From Cytophagales bacterium UBA2561 (GTDB lineage: Bacteria > Bacteroidota > Bacteroidia > Cytophagales > Thermoflexibacteraceae), in contig DDLX01000033.1 of assembly GCA_002340355.1 (NCBI GenBank), positions 62,001 through 126,000 of the forward strand: 64,000 nucleotides of DNA. Direction: 5' to 3'. Both the position numbers and the translations under genes were made by a program. The notes under the pieces were generated by a model that worked only from the letters and a program-made list of their open reading frames with translations, searched no databases and was not told where the DNA came from. Positions within the stretch are counted from its first letter, which is position 1. Each line of letters begins with the position of its first letter. Positions 17,903-25,291 of this stretch are shown here, in pieces.

Positions 17903-19840
17903 ATGAAACTTAAATTATATTTGCTCTTGTGTTTGTCTCTCAATCTTAGTGTTTTTACTTTTGGGCAATCTACCAAGAAAAAGGCTAATAAACTTTATGA
18001 AGAAGGAATTAACTATTGGCGCGCCCGAAATTTTGATAAAAGTATTGAGCTGATGCACAAAGCCCTAAAAATTGATCCTGAATTTGCAGAGGCTTATCAA
18101 CATTTAGGACGGGCTTATGAAATTTTTGGAGAAGTGGCGAAAGCTGAAAAATACTTCTTAAAAGTAGTAGAATTAAAACCTCATGATAAAAAATTTGGCG
18201 GAGTCTATTATAAAGTTGGTTATAATTATTTTGAGAAAGGAGATTATCATAATTCGTTAAAATTTTTAGAAAAATTTTTAGCATCCTCGCCCCGTTCTGA
18301 TAAATTTATAAATATTGCTAAACAACGCATTGCCAACTGTAAGTATGGGATTGAGGGTATGAAAAATCCAGTTCCTTTTTCGCCCGAGGCACTTGCCCCA
18401 GCCGTTAATGCAATGGAAATGCAATATTTTCCTGTCCTCTCTGGAGACCGTGAAACCATCATTTTTACTGCACGAGTCTCTGCTCACCCTAATCACGATG
18501 AAAATATTTGGCAAAGTAAAAAAATAAATGGAGAATGGCAACAAGCAACTCGACTTGAGGAATTTACAACGATGTATAATGAAGGTACGTGTACCATTTC
18601 AGCCGATGGACGTACTTTAATTTTCACAGCATGTGCCGATGTCAGAGGAGGAAGACAAGCAGGAAAACGTCAAATTTACGGACGTTGTGATTTATTTATT
18701 TCCTATAAAATTGGAGAGCGTTGGTCAGAGCCTAGAAATATGGGGGATGTTGTCAATACGGAGCATTGGGAAACTCAACCCTCACTTTCAGCCGATGGGC
18801 GAACACTATATTTTGCTTCTGATAAGCCAGGATCAATTGGAGGAATTGACCTCTGGAAAACAACCCGAAATACAAACGGAGTTTGGACAAAACCTATAAA
18901 TTTAGGAAATCAAGTAAATACAAGGCGTAACGAATATTCTCCTTTTATTCATGCTAACGGACATTCCTTGTTTTTTTCTTCGGATGGCTACCCAAGTTAT
19001 GGTGGACAAGATTTATATAAAGTTGAATTGAATCCAGATGGAACATGGCAACGTCCTGAAAATCTGGGCTATCCTATCAATAATCATCGTAACCAAATCG
19101 GCATTTTTGTTACTTCGGATGGTAAAGAAGGTTATTATACTAATGAACAATTAAATCGGCGTGGACAATTATTCAAAAGCCAAATCTATAAGTTTGAAAT
19201 TCCTGAGAAATTAAGAGAAAATCTACAAAGTCGGTATGTCAAAGGAACAGTTTATGATGCCAAAACTAAAAAACGATTGAGTGCAAAAGTGAATTTGATT
19301 AACCTAGAAAACAAGCAAATGGAATCTTCAGTTCGTTCCGATTCCCAAACAGGCAATTATTTAATTATTCTTAATGAAGGTTCAGAATATGCGCTTTATG
19401 TAGAAAAAAAAGGGTATTTGTTTCAAAGTTTATCATTTGATTATGCCGAAAAAGATGGTAAGGACGTGGTTGTTGATGTTTATCTTGAACCTATTGACAA
19501 AGAAGCAAGTATTGTCTTAAATAACATTTTCTTTGAATCTGCAAAATGGGAATTATTGGGTAAATCTAAAATTGAATTAGACAAATTAGTCGGATTTATG
19601 CAACAAAATAAAGCCTTGAAAATCGAAATTTCGGGACATACCGATAATGTGGGTGGCACTTCAGCCAATCAAAAACTTTCAGAAAATCGGGCGCAAACTG
19701 TTGTAAAATATTTAGTTGAAAGTGGGATTGAGTCTTCTCGTTTGAAAGCAAAAGGTTATGGCGAAACTCAACCGAAATTTGGAAATAAAACCGAAGAAAA
19801 TCGGGCAAAAAATCGGCGGATTGAATTTCGCATTTTGTAA
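17903..19840 (+). CDS. TPR / PD40 propeller / CRD / OmpA protein (PorE-like)
   Basis: 645 residues. Signal peptide (MKLKLYLLLCLSLNLSV...FG|Q, no lipobox cysteine), TPR repeats at about 25-135 (LHKALKIDPEFAEAY-type units), a PD40/WD40-like beta-propeller at about 150-430 (ISADGRTLIFTA, LSADGRTLYFASD, HANGHSLFFSSDG, TSDGKEGYYTN), a carboxypeptidase-regulatory-like domain at about 447-530 (VKGTVYDAKTKKRL) and an OmpA C-terminal peptidoglycan-binding domain at about 540-645 (ISGHTDNVGG, LSENRAQTVVKYL, NRRIEFRI). This domain order is that of PorE, a T9SS component that tethers the secretion machine to peptidoglycan. PorE proper is a lipoprotein, so this may be a paralogue. A MITE-like element starts 17 bp downstream. 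Confidence 0.9.
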   Translation: MKLKLYLLLCLSLNLSVFTFGQSTKKKANKLYEEGINYWRARNFDKSIELMHKALKIDPEFAEAYQHLGRAYEIFGEVAKAEKYFLKVVELKPHDKKFGGVYYKVGYNYFEKGDYHNSLKFLEKFLASSPRSDKFINIAKQRIANCKYGIEGMKNPVPFSPEALAPAVNAMEMQYFPVLSGDRETIIFTARVSAHPNHDENIWQSKKINGEWQQATRLEEFTTMYNEGTCTISADGRTLIFTACADVRGGRQAGKRQIYGRCDLFISYKIGERWSEPRNMGDVVNTEHWETQPSLSADGRTLYFASDKPGSIGGIDLWKTTRNTNGVWTKPINLGNQVNTRRNEYSPFIHANGHSLFFSSDGYPSYGGQDLYKVELNPDGTWQRPENLGYPINNHRNQIGIFVTSDGKEGYYTNEQLNRRGQLFKSQIYKFEIPEKLRENLQSRYVKGTVYDAKTKKRLSAKVNLINLENKQMESSVRSDSQTGNYLIILNEGSEYALYVEKKGYLFQSLSFDYAEKDGKDVVVDVYLEPIDKEASIVLNNIFFESAKWELLGKSKIELDKLVGFMQQNKALKIEISGHTDNVGGTSANQKLSENRAQTVVKYLVESGIESSRLKAKGYGETQPKFGNKTEENRAKNRRIEFRIL

Positions 19841-19857
19841 TTTCTTAAAAAAACTAA

Positions 19858-20032
19858 GAGGTTGTTTAAAGAATTTTGAAAAATATCTTGAAGGAATGAA
19901 CTTCAACTAGTCAAATAGCTTTCATTGCTCAAAATCGCCGATTTCCATAAGGTAGGGTTTGCAAACCTTACCTTATAGAATTTGATATAAGTACTTGATA
20001 ATCATTTTTTTAGTTAAAATTTAAACAACCTC
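19858..20032. mobile_element. MITE-like element, 175 bp, with terminal inverted repeats and TAA target duplication
   Basis: The ends are a perfect 13-bp inverted repeat: GAGGTTGTTTAAA at 19858-19870 and TTTAAACAACCTC at 20020-20032. Both ends are flanked by TAA (19855-19857 and 20033-20035), as expected of a 3-bp target duplication of the TNA type used by some IS5-family transposases. The inside has no coding capacity and contains a further 30-nt palindrome (19947-19976). It is therefore a candidate non-autonomous element mobilised by an IS elsewhere in the genome. Family assignment is inference. Confidence 0.65.
19947..19976. repeat. Internal palindrome of the MITE-like element
   Basis: ATAAGGTAGGGTTT (19947-19960) and AAACCTTACCTTAT (19963-19976) pair with a single G-T exception around a GC centre. 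It could act as the terminator of the upstream PorE-like gene. Confidence 0.6.
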
Positions 20033-20123
20033 TAATCCCAAAAACAAAACGAAGAAACTTGTCACAGTCTAAAAATAGAATAATTCAAAATTCCTACTTA
20101 AACTTGTTCCTAAAGATTATTTA

Positions 20124-21092
20124 TTAGAATAACTTTTGGATAATATCTTCTACTGTAACACCCTCAGCTTCAGCTTTGAAATTACGAACGATTCGATGCC
20201 GTAAAACAGAGATAGTTACTTCTCTAATATCTTCAATATCAGGAGAATACTTTCCATTTAAAAGCGCATTACATTTCGCCCCTAAAATCAAATATTGAGA
20301 TGCCCTAGGTCCTGCTCCCCATTCTAAGAAATCATTGGTCACTTGTTCTGCATATTTACCCTGTGGTCGAGTTTTATTTACCAGTTTAACCGCATATTCA
20401 ATCACATTATCAGGTACAGGAACACGGCGCACTAATTGTTGGAACACAGTAATTTGTTCCGAATTTAAAATAGGAGAAACAGTTGGTTTTTCGGCGGTAG
20501 TAGTACGTTTGACAATCTCAACTTCATCCTCATAAGTTGGATAATCTAACCATAAATTGAACATAAAACGGTCTAGTTGAGCTTCTGGTAAAGGATATGT
20601 TCCTTCTTGTTCAATAGGATTTTGAGTGGCTAACACGAAGAAAGGACGAGGTAATGGATAAAATTGACCACCTACTGTAACGGCACGCTCTTGCATGGCT
20701 TCCAATAAGGCAGCTTGAGTTTTAGGAGGTGTTCGGTTAATTTCATCTGCTAAAATGATATTTGCAAAAATAGCCCCCTTAATGAATTTAAATACTTTCT
20801 GTTCTCTATCCATTGTCTCCGCACCCAAAATATCGGAAGGCATCAGGTCTGGCGTAAACTGAATTCGGTTAAACCCTAAATCTAAGGCTTGGGAAATGGT
20901 TTGCACTAATAAAGTTTTGGCAAGCCCCGGTACACCGACTAACAAACAATGCCCCTCACAAAACACGGCTGTTAAGACTAACTTCACGATGTCTTCTTGT
21001 CCAATAATAACTTTACCGATTTCGGTTTTAAGTTCTTGATAAGCAACTCTTAAGGCATCTGCCGCCTCGACATCCGAGCTAAAAGTGGTCAT
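20124..21092 (-). CDS. MoxR-family AAA+ ATPase
   Basis: 322 residues. AAA+ core with Walker A VGVPGLAKTLLVQ (about residues 53-65), Walker B ILADEINRTPPKTQAALLEAMQE, sensor 1 FFVLATQNPIEQEGTYPLPEAQ (split: FFVLATQNPIEQ, then GTYPLPEAQLDRF) and a C-terminal lid domain. MoxR ATPases act as chaperones for insertion of metal cofactors or maturation of vWA-domain partners. In Bacteroidota they are normally followed by DUF58 and vWA genes (BatA/BatB); none is adjacent on the downstream side, where the gene ends about 90 bp past a MITE-like insertion. Cytosolic. Function in this strain not predictable beyond chaperone-like ATPase. Confidence 0.93.
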   Translation of the reverse strand: MTTFSSDVEAADALRVAYQELKTEIGKVIIGQEDIVKLVLTAVFCEGHCLLVGVPGLAKTLLVQTISQALDLGFNRIQFTPDLMPSDILGAETMDREQKVFKFIKGAIFANIILADEINRTPPKTQAALLEAMQERAVTVGGQFYPLPRPFFVLATQNPIEQEGTYPLPEAQLDRFMFNLWLDYPTYEDEVEIVKRTTTAEKPTVSPILNSEQITVFQQLVRRVPVPDNVIEYAVKLVNKTRPQGKYAEQVTNDFLEWGAGPRASQYLILGAKCNALLNGKYSPDIEDIREVTISVLRHRIVRNFKAEAEGVTVEDIIQKLF

Positions 21093-21313
21093 ATAATGAG
21101 ATAGTTTTAGATAATAATCCCCTCAACTTCTTCAAAAAGGGACAAGACTTACGATAGAATTCCAATAAAGAAGCAAGAAATAAAAAAAAGCCCATTTGAG
21201 CAATAATTGAAGCCACTAAAAGCGAAATGTTTTTTGAAAAAAGTAGGATTGAGTAAAATTCAAGCAAGAACAAATCAAAAAAATAGAATGAGAAATCTTT
21301 TTTTTTAAAATCC

Positions 21314-21343
21314 TTGCATTATAATATTTTTCTCGTACCTTTG
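21314..21343 (+). promoter_or_regulatory. Consensus Bacteroidota promoter for tRNA-Arg
   Basis: TTG at 21314-21316, a 19-nt spacer, and TACCTTTG at 21336-21343, a textbook match to TTG-N19-21-TAnnTTTG. It lies 63 bp upstream of the mature tRNA, leaving a short leader. It is the best promoter match in the window. Confidence 0.8.
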
Positions 21344-21406
21344 CCTTCGCAAATTGAAAGAAAGACAAAAGAAGTCTTCATAAATAAGTTGCAAGATAAT
21401 AAAGTT

Positions 21407-21480
21407 GCGTGCGTAGTTCAACTGGATAGAATATCAGATTTCGGCTCTGAGGGTTGAGGGTTCGAGTCCTTCCGCACGCA
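21407..21480 (+). tRNA. tRNA-Arg (anticodon UCG)
   Basis: 74 nt fold into a complete cloverleaf: acceptor arms GCGTGCG and CGCACGC, D stem GTTC/GAAT, anticodon stem TCAGA/TCTGA with loop TTTCGGC (anticodon TCG, reads CGA), 5-nt variable loop and T arm GAGGG-TTCGAGT-CCTTC. The discriminator base is A; CCA is not encoded (CTTG follows), so the CCA-adding enzyme must complete it. Its 3' end is partly duplicated 63 bp downstream. Confidence 0.95.
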
Positions 21481-21542
21481 CTTGTTTTTAATAAAAACTT
21501 GAAAATTAGTAAGTTACAAAAATACACCACAAACATACTAAT

Positions 21543-21560
21543 TCCTTCCTACACGCACTT
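21543..21560 (+). repeat. Degenerate copy of the tRNA-Arg 3' end (possible attachment-site remnant)
   Basis: TCCTTCCTACACGCACTT here repeats TCCTTCCGCACGCACTT of the tRNA 3' end (21467-21483) with one G changed to TA. Direct repeats of a tRNA 3' end are typical scars of site-specific integration. The restriction-modification gene starts 59 bp further on. No integrase gene and no clear second copy past that gene were found. Confidence 0.5.
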
Positions 21561-21618
21561 CTGAAATATTCGTATTAAAAATCATTCAAAAATTTACTCA
21601 GCTAATTAACATAGTACA

Positions 21619-24600
21619 ATGAATATTTCCCAATACATTGAACAAATCAATAAGCAATTTCAAACAGGTTTTGCACGAGAACATTCTTACCGCCCTGATT
21701 TACAAAACTTACTGGTACAATTAACAAAAGGCTTGACCGTTACCAACGAACCTGCACGCATCCAATGTGGTGCGCCTGATTTTGTGCTATCAAAAAATGA
21801 TATTCCAATAGGTTATATCGAAGCTAAAGACATCAATGACAACGATTTAGAGGGTAAAAAAACGAATAAAGAACAATTCAATCGCTACAAAAAAGCCTTA
21901 AATAATATCATTTTTACGGATTACCTAAATTTTTTGTATTTCAAAGAAGGGAAGCAAGTCGCTCAAATTCGTATTGCGGAAGTCAAAAAAGGAAAAATTA
22001 TTTCTATTCCAGAAGCCTTTGCAGAATTTGAACGCTTAATTCGTGAATTTTCCACGTCAATAACACAAAGCATCAAAGACCCTTTACATTTGGCAGAAAT
22101 GATGGCAAATAAAGCCCAGCTTATCAAAGATGCCATTCATAAAGCAGTCTTAAATCCTGATAAAAACTTATCCCAAGATACCTCTTTGGTTGGGCAAATG
22201 AAAACGCTTAAAAAGATGCTTATCAAGGATTTAACACCCGAAGGTTTTGCGGATGTTTATGCTCAAACTATTGCCTACGGTTTATTTTCGGCTCGATTTC
22301 ATGACACCACCTTAGAAACATTTAGCCGAATGGAAGCCGCTCAATTATTACCACAATCAAATCCTTTTTTACGGCAGTTTTTCCAAAGTATCGCAGGTTT
22401 CGATGTGGATAACCGTATTTTGTGGGCGTTGGATGATTTGATTGAGATTTTTAGAGCCTCGGATGTCAAAACAATTCTGAAAAATTTTGGCTCGACTACG
22501 GGACAGACTGACCCCATCATTCATTTTTACGAAAACTTCTTAGCTTTTTATAACCCCAAACTTCGTAAAAGTCGTGGTGTGTGGTACACCCCTGAACCTG
22601 TCGTTAATTTTATTATCCGTGCCGTAGATGACATCTTGAAAACCGAATTTAACCTCAAAAAAGGATTAGCGAACACATCCAAAGTACAGGTCAATGATAC
22701 AGAATTTCATAAAGTCCAGATTCTTGACCCCGCTACAGGAACAGGTACATTTTTAGCCGAAACGGTCAAACACATTTACAATACACAATTTGAAAGCATC
22801 AAAGGTGCATGGTCGAATTACGTGCAAAATGACTTGATACCCCGACTGAATGGGTTTGAACTCTTGATTGCCAGTTATGCGATTGCTCATCTCAAATTGG
22901 ATATGCTTTTTCAGGAAACAGGATTTAGCAACCCAAAAAATGAGCGTTTTCGGGTATTTTTGACCAATAGTCTCGAAGAACCACCAGCCGAATTAGAAAC
23001 ACTTTTTTCTCAGTGGTTGGTCAATGAAGCACAAGAAGCCCGCAGAATTAAAGAAGAAACCCCTGTGATGTGTATTATTGGAAATCCACCTTATTCGGGT
23101 GAAAGTGCCAATAAAGGTAAATGGATTATGGATTTGATGAAGGATTACAAAAAAGAACCCAATACCAAACAAAAATTAAAAGAACGAAATCCTAAAGCAA
23201 TTAATGATGATTATGTCAAATTTATGCGTTATGGACAGTATTTTATTGAAAAAAATGGAAGTGGTGTTTTAGCCTTTATTAATCCGCATGGTTTTTTGGA
23301 TAATCCGACTTTTCGGGGGATGCGATGGAATTTATTAAAAACGTATGATAAAATCTATACCATTGATTTACATGGAAATAGCAAGAAAAAAGAAACAGCT
23401 CCAGATGGCTCGATAGACCAAAATGTATTTGATATAATGCAAGGAGTTTCAATTAATATTTTGGTCAAAACAGGTGAGAAAAAAGCTAATGAATTGGGTA
23501 AAGTTTTTCATTATGATTTGTATGGAAAACGTGAAGTAAAATATAATTTTTTGCTTGAAAACTCACTTAAAACTGTGCCTTACAAAGAGCTTTCAAATAA
23601 AGCACCCATGTATTTTATGATTCCAAAAGACTTTAGTAAAGAAAAAAAGTTTAATGAAGGTTTTGGGTTGTCTGAAATATTTAAAACTTCGGGTATGGGA
23701 ATCGCTACTGGAGATGATAAGCTGTATATTTCTCATTCTTTTCAAGAGTTAAAAGAACGGTTTGAAACAGCTGAACATATTCAAACCATTGGTTATCGCC
23801 TCTTTGACAAACGATATATTTACTATGACAATGCCAAAATAGAAAGAGGGCGTGAGAGTCTAATGAAACATTTATTGCCTAATAATATTGGACTAATTAG
23901 TTTAAAAAGAGTTCGTAATGATTTAACAAGTAAAGTTGGAATTGTGAATTCATTAGCTGATAAATCAATTATATCGACTTTAGATAATGGCTATGTTTTT
24001 CCATTATACCTTTATCCAAATATCAATTTAGAAAAAGAACACCAACAAAGTGTTGAAAGCCTGAGAGTGAGATATGAAGAAGCCCAAATTATTGCGGAAA
24101 ATTTTGAAGAGACATTTGCTCAAATCCAGAAAATGTATGAAAAGACCAAAAATCCAAGTGAAGAACTTCAGAAATATTACATTCAACAAAAAAGGCATTA
24201 TACCAAACTCCAAAATACGGTCAAAAAATACAAGCAAGAATTGAGTGATAAACAAGCTCAAAATCTTTTTAAAGAAGATGAAAATAAAAAAATCCCCAAT
24301 TTAGATAAAAAAATTACAGACAAAATCGCTAAAAAATTAGGCTTAAAATTCACCAAAGAAAAAGAAAATCAAGAAGATACATTTGCCCCAATTGATATTC
24401 TGGACTACATTTATGCGGTCTTGCATTCGCCTTCGTATCGAGAAACTTATAAGGAATTTTTAAAGATAGATTTCCCACGAATCCCCTATCCAAAAGACCT
24501 GCAAAGTTTTAGAAACCTTACAGGTCTGGGCGGAGAATTACGACAAATTCATCTATTGGAATCCGAGAAAGTCAAGGAATATATTTCGAGTTATCCCAAA

Positions 24601-24891
24601 AATGGAAGCAATGAAATTACCCACAAATTGACTAAAAAAGATTGGGAATTAACAGGAAATAACGTAGGACGTATTTGGATAAATGACGAACAGTATTTTG
24701 ATCGTATTCCATTAGTGGCATGGGAATTCTATATTGGAGGCTACCAACCTGCTCAAAAATGGTTGAAAGATCGTAGAGGTCGGAAATTGGATTTTGATGA
24801 CATTAAACACTATCTCAAAATTATTGTTGCCTTGAATGAAACCCACCAAATCATGCAAAAAATTGACCAAGTGTTTGATGTAAAACTTTGA
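21619..24891 (+). CDS. Single-chain restriction-modification enzyme (type ISP/IIG-like)
   Basis: 1090 residues that combine nuclease, methyltransferase and target recognition. The N-terminal PD-(D/E)XK nuclease shows GAPDFVL (Asp54) and GYIEAKD (Glu68, Lys70). A helical linker leads to the gamma-class N6-adenine methyltransferase core: SRGVWYTPEPVVNFI, motif I LDPATGTGTFL (about 369-379) and motif IV NPPY (about 489). A target-recognition region follows (GIATGDDKLYIS, YRLFDKRYIYYD) and then the conserved C-terminal block (LGGELRQIHLLE, WEFYIGGYQPAQKWLKDR). There is no helicase domain, unlike the 1500-residue LlaGI-type ISP enzymes. A palindromic repeat is embedded in-frame near residue 965. 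It probably protects host DNA by methylation and cuts foreign DNA. It stands alone next to tRNA-Arg. Confidence 0.92.
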   Translation: MNISQYIEQINKQFQTGFAREHSYRPDLQNLLVQLTKGLTVTNEPARIQCGAPDFVLSKNDIPIGYIEAKDINDNDLEGKKTNKEQFNRYKKALNNIIFTDYLNFLYFKEGKQVAQIRIAEVKKGKIISIPEAFAEFERLIREFSTSITQSIKDPLHLAEMMANKAQLIKDAIHKAVLNPDKNLSQDTSLVGQMKTLKKMLIKDLTPEGFADVYAQTIAYGLFSARFHDTTLETFSRMEAAQLLPQSNPFLRQFFQSIAGFDVDNRILWALDDLIEIFRASDVKTILKNFGSTTGQTDPIIHFYENFLAFYNPKLRKSRGVWYTPEPVVNFIIRAVDDILKTEFNLKKGLANTSKVQVNDTEFHKVQILDPATGTGTFLAETVKHIYNTQFESIKGAWSNYVQNDLIPRLNGFELLIASYAIAHLKLDMLFQETGFSNPKNERFRVFLTNSLEEPPAELETLFSQWLVNEAQEARRIKEETPVMCIIGNPPYSGESANKGKWIMDLMKDYKKEPNTKQKLKERNPKAINDDYVKFMRYGQYFIEKNGSGVLAFINPHGFLDNPTFRGMRWNLLKTYDKIYTIDLHGNSKKKETAPDGSIDQNVFDIMQGVSINILVKTGEKKANELGKVFHYDLYGKREVKYNFLLENSLKTVPYKELSNKAPMYFMIPKDFSKEKKFNEGFGLSEIFKTSGMGIATGDDKLYISHSFQELKERFETAEHIQTIGYRLFDKRYIYYDNAKIERGRESLMKHLLPNNIGLISLKRVRNDLTSKVGIVNSLADKSIISTLDNGYVFPLYLYPNINLEKEHQQSVESLRVRYEEAQIIAENFEETFAQIQKMYEKTKNPSEELQKYYIQQKRHYTKLQNTVKKYKQELSDKQAQNLFKEDENKKIPNLDKKITDKIAKKLGLKFTKEKENQEDTFAPIDILDYIYAVLHSPSYRETYKEFLKIDFPRIPYPKDLQSFRNLTGLGGELRQIHLLESEKVKEYISSYPKNGSNEITHKLTKKDWELTGNNVGRIWINDEQYFDRIPLVAWEFYIGGYQPAQKWLKDRRGRKLDFDDIKHYLKIIVALNETHQIMQKIDQVFDVKL
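24495..24527 (+). repeat. Palindromic element embedded in the restriction-modification coding sequence
   Basis: The outer arms AGACCTG (24495-24501) and CAGGTCT (24521-24527) enclose an imperfectly paired centre (AAAGTTTT / AAACCTT). The 33 bp (11 codons) are translated in-frame between YPK and GGELRQIHLLE. The form resembles the palindromes that sit between genes in many Bacteroidota. Confidence 0.55.
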
Positions 24892-25291
24892 ACGTGTTAG
24901 TATTTGTCTGATTTCGTAGGAGGTGATAACAACAATTCGGGCGATGAAAAGTAGAAATAGTACCATCCAACTATTTAACCTAATACCTCATATTGAAGTT
25001 AGTGTAAATCATTGGGGAGATGGAAAAAATCCAACCTAAAAAAGTGCATCAAAAATGATAGCAATTTCCTGTCTAGCAAAATCTCACCGTCCTTCTGCAT
25101 ATACAATAAATTTTCTATTTCAGTTTCTTTTCTTCTTTATTAAAAGTCTGTTATCACATATTTATGCTTAATTTAATTACAATATAAAATATTCTATATT
25201 TGATTCATAAGTTATGTAATAGCATTATCCTAAAAAACTCGAAGTTCATTATCACACGACTTTAAAATCATACGCTGATTTAACCTATATT
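24892..25291. other. Non-coding gap after the restriction-modification gene
   Basis: 400 bp without a convincing gene. A 31-codon open frame (24943-25038, MKSRNSTIQLFNLIPHIEVS start) follows an AGGAGGTGA 23 bp upstream, but it matches no family I recognise; it may be a remnant of the transferred segment. No second tRNA-end repeat was seen here. Confidence 0.35.

Noticed and set aside
24943..25038. 31-codon open frame after the restriction-modification gene
   Set aside because: Has an AGGAGG-like sequence 23 bp upstream, too far to function, and no recognisable family; recorded only as part of the gap.
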